A DNA stretch of 64,000 nucleotides from Methanoregulaceae archaeon UBA467 (GTDB lineage: Archaea > Halobacteriota > Methanomicrobia > Methanomicrobiales > Methanospirillaceae): the NCBI GenBank assembly GCA_002503825.1, contig DASP01000007.1, positions 129,267 to 193,266 on the forward strand, in the 5' to 3' direction. This document shows positions 27,075 to 35,166 of this stretch, piece by piece; within the stretch, counting starts at the first letter, position 1; the number at the start of each line of letters is the position of its first letter. The notes under the pieces were generated by a model. The model was not told the origin of the DNA. It saw only the letters and a list, made by a program, of their open reading frames with translations, and did no database searches. Both the position numbers and the translations under genes were made by a program.

Positions 27075-29474
27075 CTATTTTTCTGGAAAGGTCTGGTATT
27101 CCCGGAATTTTTCTGCCATCTCCTTCAGCCGCGTATCGACACGCTCATTCACGCTGCCCTTTTCAAATGATACGTCAGGACCACGGACCCCTGCCTTTAC
27201 ACCGGTGAGGATCTCGATTCCCTCGTCAACAGTCTTTACCGGGTATATCCGGAACTGTCCCTGCTCTGCTGCGTCCAGGATCTCCTCCTTGAGCATAAGG
27301 TTCTGGACATTGCTTGCCGGAATAACGGCCCCCTGTTTTCCTGTCAGTCCCCGGGCCCTGCAAATCTCAAAAAAGCCCTCAAGCTTCTCGTTCACTCCAC
27401 CGATAGCCTGAATTTCACCGTTCTGGTTCACCGAGCCGGTAACTGCAAGCGACTGGTCAAGAGGCAGACCTGAAAGCGCGGATAATAATGCATACAACTC
27501 GGTGCTCGAGGCGCTGTCGCCCTCGACACCTGAATAACTCTGTTCAAACACCAGCCGGGCTGAAAGACTGAGAGGCTTTTCCCGTGCGTATTTCTGGTTG
27601 AGGTACCCGCCAAGGATCATCACGCCCTTGGTGTGTATCGGCCCTCCGAGGGCAGACTCGCGTTCGATGTCCATGATCCCGCCCCGGCCAAGACCGATGC
27701 TCGCCGTCACACGGGACGGTCGCCCGAATTCGAAATCACCAAGGCTCATTACTGAAAGTCCGTTCACCTGGCCGATCTTTTCTCCTTCAGTGTCGATAAG
27801 GAAGATCCCCCGCCCGATATACTCCCTGATCTTCTCCTGTATCAGGTTTGAACGATAGATTTTTTCCTCGATGGCTTTCCTGACGTAACTTCCCGTGATG
27901 ATGGGAGCATCATCAAGACCGGCATAATAATTCGCTTCCCTGATAATATCGGCAACAAAGGCGAACCGGGTGGTCAGCTTCTCCCGGTCTTCGGCAAGAC
28001 GGGAGCTGTATTCGACAACCCGGGCCATAGCAGATGCATCGAGGTGCCGGAGACTGTGGTGTTCACAGAGACTGCAGATAAACACTGCATATTTTTTAAC
28101 GTTTTCATCGTTACGGTCCATTGTGGTGTCAAACTCGGCCTTGACCTTGAAGAGCTCGGAAAAGTCGGGATCTCCTGTATAGAGGATCTGGTAGATGTCG
28201 GGTGTTCCGATTATTATCACCTTGACATTCAGCGGGATCGGCTCTGGCTTGATCCCCTTTGCTGTGATGAATCCCGCCCGTTCACCCGGATCTTCGACGG
28301 TCACTTTCGAGGTCTTGAGTGCGGTCTTTACCCCGTCCCATGAAAACGGATTACGGAAGAGGTCCTCAACCATCATGACCAGGTATCCACCGTTTGCCTT
28401 GTGTATTGATCCCGGCCTGATCATGGAGAAATCAGTCGTAACAATACCGTACTGTACCTCCTTTTCGACCTTTCCGAAAAGGTTCTGGTATGTCGGGTTC
28501 TGTTCAAACACAACCGGGGCACCATTGTTACCTGAATTGTCCACAACGACATTGACCTCGTATTTTCGGAAGAGAAGCTGCTTTACAATAGGGTGCTGTG
28601 GCTGCTGGTCAGGACGGGGAGTCGTGCCGTCGTCCATGAACTGGGGCAGGTTGCTGATGACATCTTTCTGAACGGTATCCAGGTACTCCTCGATCTCGTC
28701 TATCCCTGCGTATTTATCTTTTAATGCCGCGACCCTGTGACCAATTGCATTCAGTGCAACGTCCCTGTTCAGCGCCCCGGTCTCTTCACCGGCCTTCTGG
28801 TCAAGTTCCCGGAGCTGGCGGAACGTGTTTCGCATTTCTGTCGAAAGTTCCTCCCTTTTCTGCTGGTAACCGACCTGTTCCTCCTCCGGGAGTGTCTGGA
28901 ATATTTCCGGCGGGACTGGTTTGCCGTCTTTGACCGGGATAATGAGCAGGCCCTCGGGAGACGCCTGTATTAAAAATCCTTTTTGCTGGGCAACCGCATT
29001 GATCCGGGCAATTATCTCCCCCTTCTGCTGTTCTATGGAACGGATGGCTGTATCCCTGCGGTTCGCATAGTCCTCGCTTTCGAAGACCCGGGGGATGACC
29101 ATCTTTGCCTCCCCGATAAACGCGTTCATGTCATTTTTGAACCTGATTCCCATCCCGGGCGGAAGCCTGATTGCATTTGGTTCGTAGGGATCCTGAAAGT
29201 TATTCACGTATATCCAGTCATTTCCACGGTTCTTTATTGCCGCAAGCTGCTCAAGAAACATAGTGACTGCAGATTCCCTGCCGGTCCCGTATATCCCTGA
29301 TACATACACATTGAACCCGTCTTCCTGTATGTTCAGGCCTAATGTAAGGGCCCGCAATGCCCGCTCCTGCCCGATAATCTCATTTCCCGGCTTGAGTTCC
29401 TTCGTTGTTTTACAGTCGAACCTCTTTTCGTCAAAAATGTTGCGTAACTCTGTTACGGGCAGTGGATCAACCAT
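27075..29474 (-). CDS. Lon-like ATP-dependent protease (LonH/YcbZ type)
   Basis: 799 aa. The N-terminus (VTELRNIFDEKRFDCKTT, then GNEIIGQERALRAL) and the P-loop GIYGTGRES, with Arg at the usual Lys position, are typical of the AAA_32 Lon-like family. The C-terminal protease domain carries the catalytic Ser in EGDSASS (about 650) and Lys in GGVNEKLEG (about 697). A long coiled insertion lies between them. It degrades or processes unfolded proteins in the cytoplasm; the family lacks the classic N-terminal Lon substrate domain. Single gene with a strong hairpin behind it. Confidence 0.9.
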   Translation of the reverse strand: MVDPLPVTELRNIFDEKRFDCKTTKELKPGNEIIGQERALRALTLGLNIQEDGFNVYVSGIYGTGRESAVTMFLEQLAAIKNRGNDWIYVNNFQDPYEPNAIRLPPGMGIRFKNDMNAFIGEAKMVIPRVFESEDYANRRDTAIRSIEQQKGEIIARINAVAQQKGFLIQASPEGLLIIPVKDGKPVPPEIFQTLPEEEQVGYQQKREELSTEMRNTFRQLRELDQKAGEETGALNRDVALNAIGHRVAALKDKYAGIDEIEEYLDTVQKDVISNLPQFMDDGTTPRPDQQPQHPIVKQLLFRKYEVNVVVDNSGNNGAPVVFEQNPTYQNLFGKVEKEVQYGIVTTDFSMIRPGSIHKANGGYLVMMVEDLFRNPFSWDGVKTALKTSKVTVEDPGERAGFITAKGIKPEPIPLNVKVIIIGTPDIYQILYTGDPDFSELFKVKAEFDTTMDRNDENVKKYAVFICSLCEHHSLRHLDASAMARVVEYSSRLAEDREKLTTRFAFVADIIREANYYAGLDDAPIITGSYVRKAIEEKIYRSNLIQEKIREYIGRGIFLIDTEGEKIGQVNGLSVMSLGDFEFGRPSRVTASIGLGRGGIMDIERESALGGPIHTKGVMILGGYLNQKYAREKPLSLSARLVFEQSYSGVEGDSASSTELYALLSALSGLPLDQSLAVTGSVNQNGEIQAIGGVNEKLEGFFEICRARGLTGKQGAVIPASNVQNLMLKEEILDAAEQGQFRIYPVKTVDEGIEILTGVKAGVRGPDVSFEKGSVNERVDTRLKEMAEKFREYQTFPEK

Positions 29475-29522
29475 GCATATTCACCTCTATCCTATTGACC
29501 ACTATCAACCCAGGAATATAAA

Positions 29523-29681
29523 AGGAATCTGCCGGAACTGAAGGTCGTTTTCTCGAGCGGATATTTCAATGACCCGTTGATGGCAGACTTCAAAAAGTAC
29601 GGATTTAAAGGGGTAATGCAGAAGCTGTTTCTTTTCAGGGACCTCCACCAGATGATAATGAGGATTCCCGGCGAGGAATGA
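29523..29681 (+). pseudogene. Fossil C-terminus of a response-regulator receiver domain
   Basis: This 53-codon frame (ending in TGA at 29679-29681) translates to NLPELKVVFSSGYFNDP and KYGFKGVMQKLFLFRDLHQMI, which is the last third of a receiver domain as found in hybrid kinases. The frame opens after a TGA at 29496 and has no start codon or upstream receiver part. The usual Lys-Pro is Lys-Leu here. It is interpreted as a remnant of a deleted two-component gene. Confidence 0.6.
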
Positions 29682-30066
29682 AGCGTCAGGCACCTGTAAT
29701 TCAGATATATGCCGGCAATACCTCGTATGCGGGATAAAGCCTCTGAACTATCATTTAAACAAGGGGGGATGACTTTTAAAGGTAATGACACCGGTATTTC
29801 ATAAATAAAGACTTTTTTGATACCCGGTATTGCCGTGGCCACCGGTCTGATCCGTATACCCGCGATGACAGGTGCCAGATACCGGTACCGGTGATAAAAT
29901 AACGAAGAATAAAACTCCTCCGGCGTTTCCGGCTATTGTCTTCCTTTCAAGGTGACAGGCCTGTTCATTATTAATCAACATGTAATGCCTTAACCGTGAA
30001 TCATGCGGTCCTGAACATGACGGGGCTGGTCGCAAACGCTTTTTTGAGGGGAAGATCCCGGAAAAA
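29682..30066. other. Intergenic region, no gene seen
   Basis: About 385 bases. Two overlapping minus-strand frames here have unlikely composition and look non-coding. Nothing else was recognised. Confidence 0.5.
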
Positions 30067-30801
30067 TTATACCTGTATCATACCGACAGGCGGTCCATAC
30101 ACGATCACGATGTAATACACCCCAACGCCAATAAACACCGCTGCGACCGCTCTTTTCACCCACTTTTCCATCTTCTGCATCGTGGTCATCATTCGCGTAA
30201 CCCGGTTCATCCCGTGCACGAGAAGAAACGAGATAATAATGACCGGGAGTGCCGTGGCAATGCCAAAGACCGCCGGAACGAAGAGAGCATCGCCGGTCTT
30301 CAACGCAACGGGGATCAGCATCCCGAAGAACAGGACCGCAGAGAACGGGCAGAGGGCAAGGGCAAAGATGACCCCTAACAGGAACCCTCCCGCATATCCC
30401 CGGTCCGCCAGAGAGGCCTCTGCCTTCTGCAGCCAGCCGGGTCCGCCCGGGAGCGGCAGGTCTACAATCTCCAGCATCAGGATCCCCAGGAGTACCAGGA
30501 ACACCCCGATGAGTTTTTCCCCGTATTCCTGCAGAAAAAACGAGATCGCCTGGATATTCAGGCCGCTGTAGACAATGAGTGCGGCAAGTCCGATATAGGC
30601 AGCCATTCGTCCGAGGCTGTAGAATGTCCCGATTATGATCGTCTGCCCGGCATCGCCAATCTTCCGGGAGATAAATGCGATTGCAGTGATATTAGTCGCA
30701 AGCGGACAGGGGGAAAATGTCATCAGAAGCCCGATGAAAAACGCTGCGACCAGCGGAATTCCGCTCGTCCCAAGGAGTTCCATGCCCCCTGTCAGGTCCA
30801 T
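30067..30801 (-). CDS. arsG: ArsG-type (organoarsenical efflux) permease, CcdA/DsbD-like fold
   Basis: 244 aa, about 6-7 membrane segments. LLMTFSPCPLATNITAIAFISR at the first helix and ALCPFSAVLFFGML in the fourth are the Cys-Pro motifs of the CcdA-related permeases annotated as ArsG. In Shewanella, arsEFG gives aromatic arsenical resistance: the nitro group is reduced and the product exported. Its ATG overlaps the arsF stop by one base. The substrate here is inferred from the neighbours. Confidence 0.75.
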   Translation of the reverse strand: MDLTGGMELLGTSGIPLVAAFFIGLLMTFSPCPLATNITAIAFISRKIGDAGQTIIIGTFYSLGRMAAYIGLAALIVYSGLNIQAISFFLQEYGEKLIGVFLVLLGILMLEIVDLPLPGGPGWLQKAEASLADRGYAGGFLLGVIFALALCPFSAVLFFGMLIPVALKTGDALFVPAVFGIATALPVIIISFLLVHGMNRVTRMMTTMQKMEKWVKRAVAAVFIGVGVYYIVIVYGPPVGMIQV

Positions 30802-31280
30802 CAGGAGATGCCTCCGGCGAGGCGCTTTTCAATGACTCCTTTCAGGTATGCCATGTACTCATCCTTGTTCCCGATCCTGTACCAGACGATGATATCCTCC
30901 TCTTTATAGAAACCGTCTGGCGTGTACACTCCGATCCAGAGCGATGACCCGGTCGGGCCGTACTTTTCGACCAGGGCCTTGTTCTCAGGCAGGTCCATGT
31001 TAACATGCGTAAAGACCACTTTTCCGGACGTAACTTCGGGAGCAAAGAATGTGTTCACGGTTTCTTCTGCATAATCTCCGAGGGTGATGCAGGAATAACA
31101 CTGCCGGGTGGCATGAAAGTGTAAGATCTCAACTTTTTCAACTGCCCGGGCACCCGCTGACGAGAGCGTCTTTCCGGTCGTATTCCCGCTGTCGCCAGCG
31201 GTGGTACATCCTCCGGCGAGGACCGCCAGGCCGGCCAGCAGGAACAGGACCAATCCAATAAACAGTTCTTTTTTATACAT
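30801..31280 (-). CDS. arsF: ArsF-type thioredoxin-fold lipoprotein
   Basis: 159 aa. N-terminal FIGLVLFLLAGLAVLAGGC is a lipoprotein signal; a thioredoxin-like domain follows with HATRQCYSCITLGDYAEETV (CxxC at about 68-71) and FTHVNMDLPENKALVEKYG. This matches proteins annotated as the ArsF subunit of nitrophenyl-arsenical reductase. It would face outside and hand electrons to or from the ArsG permease, which is translationally coupled. Confidence 0.7.
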   Translation of the reverse strand: MYKKELFIGLVLFLLAGLAVLAGGCTTAGDSGNTTGKTLSSAGARAVEKVEILHFHATRQCYSCITLGDYAEETVNTFFAPEVTSGKVVFTHVNMDLPENKALVEKYGPTGSSLWIGVYTPDGFYKEEDIIVWYRIGNKDEYMAYLKGVIEKRLAGGIS

Positions 31281-31325
31281 TGCAGCTCTCCCGGCACACC
31301 GGAAAAATCAATCTCATTTCGTCTT

Positions 31326-31688
31326 TCATCCCCTGATTTTTCTTATTATTACCTGAGAAAGAGTATCGATCTCATCATATCGCACCTCTTCTGTCCCTCG
31401 CTTGACGATGCCTTCCTGTGTGGCGATAATATAGGAGTCCGGATTCTTCCCGATCGCATCAATTCTCTTCTTCGCACAGCATTCCCCGCACCCGTCCACA
31501 ACAACGAGATACTCATCTTCGGAAACTTCCTGCTCAAGCGGGCGTTTCAGGGCGGTCAGCTGTATATGCCGGCTGATAAGGACGGGGCACCTGCACCGGA
31601 GCGTTGTTCCGGCACTTGTGGTGAGCTGACCGGTATGGGAGATGCCGGAGCAGGTCAGGAGAAGAACCGGCCGCTCATCATCGCTCAT
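31326..31688 (-). CDS. DGC-type putative zinc-binding protein
   Basis: 120 aa. LLTCSGISHTGQLTTSAGTTLRCRC and VVVDGCGECCAKKRI are the Cys motifs of the DGC (DUF1847-like) family. These small proteins occur beside metalloid and sulfur genes; function unknown. A GGAGG site lies 9 bases before the ATG. It is a shorter paralogue of the protein at 31908-32372. Confidence 0.72.
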   Translation of the reverse strand: MSDDERPVLLLTCSGISHTGQLTTSAGTTLRCRCPVLISRHIQLTALKRPLEQEVSEDEYLVVVDGCGECCAKKRIDAIGKNPDSYIIATQEGIVKRGTEEVRYDEIDTLSQVIIRKIRG

Positions 31689-31703
31689 ATCGCATGCCTC
31701 CGT

Positions 31704-31889
31704 TCATTGCCGGAATACTTGGTCGATCCATGCAGGGGTATGAACCTGGTTGTGCCGGAGTCCTTCACTGATTACCTCCCGTTTCGCATTTTCCCCGGAA
31801 ACATCAGGGAATCCATTGTTCAGCGTTTCTTTCGCACGGGGGTATACCAGCCAGACTGCCCTTGCAGATTCGCAGATTGTTTTCCACAA
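31704..31889 (-). CDS. Small conserved-looking protein in ars cluster
   Basis: 61 aa from a TTG at 31889. It fits tightly between the two DGC genes (18 and 15 bases of spacing) on the same strand. The sequence (WLVYPRAKETLNNGFPDVSG, then HNQVHTPAWIDQVFRQ) is hydrophilic, mixed helical, with one Cys and two His, and looks protein-like. I do not recognise a family. An alternative is that this stretch is simply untranslated. Confidence 0.45.
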   Translation of the reverse strand: MWKTICESARAVWLVYPRAKETLNNGFPDVSGENAKREVISEGLRHNQVHTPAWIDQVFRQ

Positions 31890-31907
31890 GGTCTATTTCA
31901 CGCCTGA

Positions 31908-32372
31908 TTAACAGTTGTTCCCACACCCGCAACTGCAGTCTTTATCCGCCCCGGGATTTTTCTTTGAGGGTGTTTTTTCAGCCCTTATCTTTCCGGTACC
32001 GGCCCAGCAGGCAGAGACGACCTTCTCGATATCATCGTCTGTATAGGACTTCGAGGGTCCCTTCGTAACACCGATATCAGTCACGACCAGGTGCTGTGTT
32101 ATCGGAACACACTGTGCCTCTGCAATCCTGTGTGCACAGATCATTTGGCAGCCATCAAGGATAACAACCTCATCTGCATCCTTTGCGGCAGCAACGAGCC
32201 CTTCGGCTCCGGTTGCGAGCAGGGCAACGCAGGCGATACTTCCGTACCCCTCTTCGGTGAGCTGCAGTGCTGCACAATTGGTAAGCTGCCCGGTGTTTGC
32301 CTGACCTGCACAGGGAAATATGACCCGTCTGGGTTCATTCTGCCCGCATGTGCAGACACAGGTTTCAGCCAT
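31908..32372 (-). CDS. DGC-type cysteine-rich putative zinc-binding protein
   Basis: 154 aa. FPCAGQANTGQLTNCAALQLTEEG and ILDGCQMICAHRIAE are DGC-family motifs. The N-terminus begins with ETCVCTCGQ and the C-terminus ends in CSCGCGNNC, so both ends could bind thiophilic metals. It follows the thioredoxin gene without a gap. A role in sequestering or reducing a metalloid is inference from context and from the Cys tails. Confidence 0.75.
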   Translation of the reverse strand: MAETCVCTCGQNEPRRVIFPCAGQANTGQLTNCAALQLTEEGYGSIACVALLATGAEGLVAAAKDADEVVILDGCQMICAHRIAEAQCVPITQHLVVTDIGVTKGPSKSYTDDDIEKVVSACWAGTGKIRAEKTPSKKNPGADKDCSCGCGNNC

Positions 32373-32612
32373 TCAGGTACTCCCGGTAAGAATTCGTTTT
32401 ATTTCCGCAACATCGGCAACCCTGCCCGAAACTTTCAGCTCCCCGTCTACCATCAGTGCAGGGGTCAGCATGATCCCCCGGTCTATGATCTCGGTGAGGT
32501 CGTCCACCTTCCGGACATCCGCAGATATTTCCAGTTCGGAAATTGCCTGTTCGACATTCTTTGCAAGCCGTTTGCATTTCATGCACCCTGTCCCCAGGAT
32601 CTCAACCTTCAC
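32373..32612 (-). CDS. Small thioredoxin-like protein (MTH895 type)
   Basis: 79 aa from a GTG at 32612 that overlaps the previous gene by 4 bases. GTGCMKCKRL carries the CxxC active site; GIMLTPALMVDGELKVSG has the cis-Pro segment. This short thioredoxin family commonly accompanies ArsP-type permeases in archaea. Likely a cytoplasmic reductant for the arsenical system. Confidence 0.85.
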   Translation of the reverse strand: MKVEILGTGCMKCKRLAKNVEQAISELEISADVRKVDDLTEIIDRGIMLTPALMVDGELKVSGRVADVAEIKRILTGST

Positions 32613-32872
32613 GATCTCACCTTATTTTCATACTCCCTGAGCAGCGCGGTGCGATATGCCGCCTCCGCAGCCTGCGGGACATAATTATAGATTTTGATGC
32701 GTTTCATCAGTTCGTCTCCAATCGCGTTCGTTCCGCCCATGTTCATCCCCTTCACCTCGTCGATGACATCGTCAAGCATTTCGAGACCGACGACGATGCC
32801 CCCGATCTCGATCTGCCGGATGCGCCACATCGCATCTGCCGCACAGCATGGGATATTCTTTTTATTCATCAT
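32609..32872 (-). CDS. Small conserved protein of permease/thioredoxin clusters
   Basis: About 87 aa from the ATG at 32872, with GGTGA 5 bases upstream; the next ATG (32869) is equally good. NIPCCAADAMWRIRQIEIGGIVVGL and KIYNYVPQAAEAAYRTALLREY define a small family that often accompanies ArsP-like permeases and thioredoxins. The Cys pair at the N-terminus may bind a metal. Its function is unknown to me. The stop overlaps the thioredoxin gene start by 4 bases. Confidence 0.6.
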   Translation of the reverse strand: MMNKKNIPCCAADAMWRIRQIEIGGIVVGLEMLDDVIDEVKGMNMGGTNAIGDELMKRIKIYNYVPQAAEAAYRTALLREYENKVRS

Positions 32873-32882
32873 ACCCGTCACC

Positions 32883-33956
32883 TTACCCAAGGAAAAGTCC
32901 GTAGACGAAACCCGCAAGCGCTGAGAAAATAATTACCAGTACCGCATACATGACCGTCTTTTTTACGCCCATGATCCGGTAGAGCACCAGCAGCGATGGC
33001 AGGCTGACACTCGGCCCTGATAAGAGCAGTGACAATGCAGGTCCGCCCGCCATTACCCCGCTTGTGTATCCAAATGTCGTGCCGATCACCGGCACCTCGA
33101 GAAGCGTCGGCATGTACAGGATCGTCCCCACCAGTGAGGCGAGGAATGTGGAGAGGATCGAATTTGTTCCGAAGAACGGGCGGAACGTCTCTGGCGGGAG
33201 GAAGAACGCGAGCATCCCCAGGAAGAAGGTCCCGATGATCAGGATGGGAAAGATCTTCTTTGTAAGGTCCCAGGTCTCGTACCCCCACTCTGTGACCTCG
33301 TCCCGCATGAAGAAGTAGACCAGCAGGTAGGCAATCACCAGGGTCATGGCGTAGATGATGGGGAACTTGATCAGCCAGTCGACCTGTGCCGTGCCCGTGA
33401 TCAGGATGCCCACCAGGAGAACGAAGAAGAGGGGAACAACCCAGCGGGGCCGCTCTGCCCTCTCTCCCACGGGGACTGAGGGCATGAGCTTCATCTTCTC
33501 CTTCGTCTCCGAGTCGTAGGACCGGAAGAGCATCGCCATCAGGAGGCCGATCAGGATTGCCGTCACAATGGCAAAGGCGGCCCGGGCGATCCCGAGGTCG
33601 AACCCCAGCACCTTTGCCGTGTACACAATCGCAAGGATGTTGATGGCCGGCCCTGCGTACAGGAAGGTGGTTGCCGGCCCGATCCCGCTCCCCCGCTTAA
33701 AAAGCCCGGCAAACATGGGGAGGATGGTACAGGAGCAGACCGCAAGCACGGTCCCCGAAACTGATGCCAGTCCGTAGGCGATTGACTTCGGAGAATCAGG
33801 GCTGAAATATTTTAGAATAGCCTCTTTCTTGATGAAGGTGGCAATCGCCCCGGCGATGAAGAACGCAGGGACCAGGCAGGTGAGGACATGTTCCTGGAGA
33901 TATCCTGCGAGGGTCTCCCAGCCGAGCAGGAGCGAGCCGAGGAGGGGGTCAGTCAT
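32883..33956 (-). CDS. ArsP-like permease (DUF318/YraQ family)
   Basis: 357 aa from the ATG at 33956, with GGGTG 9 bases upstream; a GTG at 33968 adds four residues. Eight or so membrane segments; SGTVLAVCSCTILPMFAGLFKRGSG carries the conserved Cys motif of the family, and FLYAGPAINILAIVYTAKVLG is also typical. ArsP exports trivalent organoarsenicals; some members handle other metals. It is the first gene of the long minus-strand ars operon and is divergent from arsR. Confidence 0.85.
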   Translation of the reverse strand: MTDPLLGSLLLGWETLAGYLQEHVLTCLVPAFFIAGAIATFIKKEAILKYFSPDSPKSIAYGLASVSGTVLAVCSCTILPMFAGLFKRGSGIGPATTFLYAGPAINILAIVYTAKVLGFDLGIARAAFAIVTAILIGLLMAMLFRSYDSETKEKMKLMPSVPVGERAERPRWVVPLFFVLLVGILITGTAQVDWLIKFPIIYAMTLVIAYLLVYFFMRDEVTEWGYETWDLTKKIFPILIIGTFFLGMLAFFLPPETFRPFFGTNSILSTFLASLVGTILYMPTLLEVPVIGTTFGYTSGVMAGGPALSLLLSGPSVSLPSLLVLYRIMGVKKTVMYAVLVIIFSALAGFVYGLFLG

Positions 33957-34072
33957 CGCCACCCACACCCGGGGATGTTCCCTGTTATGCCAGGATTTTT
34001 TGTAGTTATCATCCGGCCCTCAGGAATATCCCCTGCCTGTTCTTTTCCGTGCATGTCAATGATCCCCGGAAG

Positions 34073-34094
34073 CATTTCAAATATTATTGAAATG
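34073..34094. promoter_or_regulatory. Perfect palindrome: candidate ArsR operator
   Basis: catttcaa (34073-34080), a six-base spacer, then ttgaaatg (34087-34094): an exact inverted repeat. It lies between the divergent permease operon and arsR, just downstream of an AT-rich TATA-like stretch for the minus strand (about 34100-34110), where a bound repressor would block transcription start. Confidence 0.65.
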
Positions 34095-34176
34095 TTTGTG
34101 TAAATTAAGTTTATCCCTGACAACAGGATTGAAACTGAATATACCTGGTTCTGAGAGAATGATTAATTAATCAGGC

Positions 34177-34198
34177 TATTTTATATTTATTTGAAATG
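34177..34198. promoter_or_regulatory. Second, weaker ArsR-type site at the arsR start
   Basis: The right half ttgaaatg (34191-34198) is identical to the palindrome at 34073-34094, and the left half matches it in 5 of 8 bases. It overlaps the arsR ATG at 34196, which would allow autoregulation. Confidence 0.45.
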
Positions 34199-34600
34199 GC
34201 AGGATTATCCACCCGTACCGGGATTACCCGTAAAACTGTTGATGACCGTTCAATCCCACAGGAGATTGCCGATTCGCTCTGTTCCTGCGGGGGGATCGAG
34301 GGGATTGTCAGACAAATGCCAGGTGACGAAGACTTTGAAAAGATGCATGTATGGTACCAGGCATGCGCAGATACTGCACGGTTAAAAATTCTCTTCCTTC
34401 TTATGGTCCGTCCCCTCTGTGTCTGTGTCATCAAGGCGATAGTGGATATTGCGGATTCCAGGCTTTCCTACCATATAAAAATCCTGAAAAAGGCAGGAAT
34501 GATCGAGGGCAAGCAGCAGGGGAACTATATAATTTACCATATATCCCCGGCAGCCCGGTCTTTTATCGAACGGGAATATATGAGATTAAAGGGGGCATAA
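34196..34600 (+). CDS. ArsR-family winged-HTH metalloregulator
   Basis: 134 aa. The HTH region runs from about 60 to 115 (ADTARLKILFLLMVRPLCVCVIKAI, then LSYHIKILKKAGMIEG), with the wing NYIIYHISP. The CxC pair in PLCVCVI is the classical ArsR metalloid site; extra Cys (SLCSCGG) occur in a 45-residue N-terminal extension. It is divergent from the ars operon, with palindromes in the shared promoter. It should repress the operon and itself until arsenite, antimonite or an organoarsenical binds. Confidence 0.88.
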   Translation: MAGLSTRTGITRKTVDDRSIPQEIADSLCSCGGIEGIVRQMPGDEDFEKMHVWYQACADTARLKILFLLMVRPLCVCVIKAIVDIADSRLSYHIKILKKAGMIEGKQQGNYIIYHISPAARSFIEREYMRLKGA

Positions 34601-34616
34601 TTTTCGATATTCAGGG

Positions 34617-34873
34617 CCTTTTGAATTTCTCACTTCTCTCACTGCTTTTTTTCCGCGGCCGTCATTCCGACACTCCCGGGGATGATGCGTCGGCCGTATG
34701 TGTGCGTCCCTGCAATGCGACAGGGACCGTGCATAATGATGTTAATGAAACAGGTTCCCGATCAACACTGCCCGGAGACTATCCTGAAGCAGGGGGGGGC
34801 AGGGAGCGGTGCAACCCCACCTGTCAGAAAAATGAATCCAACTGGTCTTATCGAAATAAGGATGTCAACAAAA
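34617..34873 (+). repeat. Interspersed intergenic repeat, copy B
   Basis: Aligns with 20717-20970 over nearly its whole length. Shared blocks include cgacactcccgggg (34668-34681), caatgcgacaggg, gatcaaca-ctgccc, tgcaaccccacctgtcag and cttatcgaaataaggat. It starts 17 bases after the arsR stop. The central hairpin is less regular than in copies A and C. Confidence 0.7.
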
Positions 34874-35100
34874 CCGGTATTTATGAGAAAAAGTGAGGGA
34901 GAAGGCCTCGACGTATGAACCGCACAAGAATATTTTTCATTAATGAATCGTTTAAAACGGCTGTAACCTTTTATCCTGTCCCTGATACTCTCAAATGTTT
35001 CTCACGGCACCATACTGAATCATAAACACTTTTCACGCCTCATAACGAGAACCATAAAAAACTGTATTCTGTTTTTTGTTTTTAAAAAAAAGCGTATTTA
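34874..35100. other. AT-rich intergenic region before the sulfur operon
   Basis: No gene is seen. Several T runs and A runs occur; the last part, with the palindrome at 35101, is probably the promoter of the sulfur-handling genes. Confidence 0.5.
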
Positions 35101-35116
35101 TTGCCCATATGGGTAA
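35101..35116. promoter_or_regulatory. Palindrome in the promoter of the sulfur operon
   Basis: ttgcccatatgggtaa: the central cccatatggg is perfectly symmetric and the outer bases nearly so, with AT-rich flanks that are also roughly symmetric. It lies about 50 bases before the first ATG, beside a TATA-like aaataaata. A repressor or activator site is inferred. Confidence 0.5.
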
Positions 35117-35166
35117 AATAAATAGGAATTATTATTTTAAAAAAAATCGAAATAACCGGGTCACAC

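Noticed and set aside
29492..29842. 116-codon minus-strand frame upstream of the Lon-like gene
   Set aside because: Opposite strand carries the receiver fossil, which explains the composition; no start context or family similarity.
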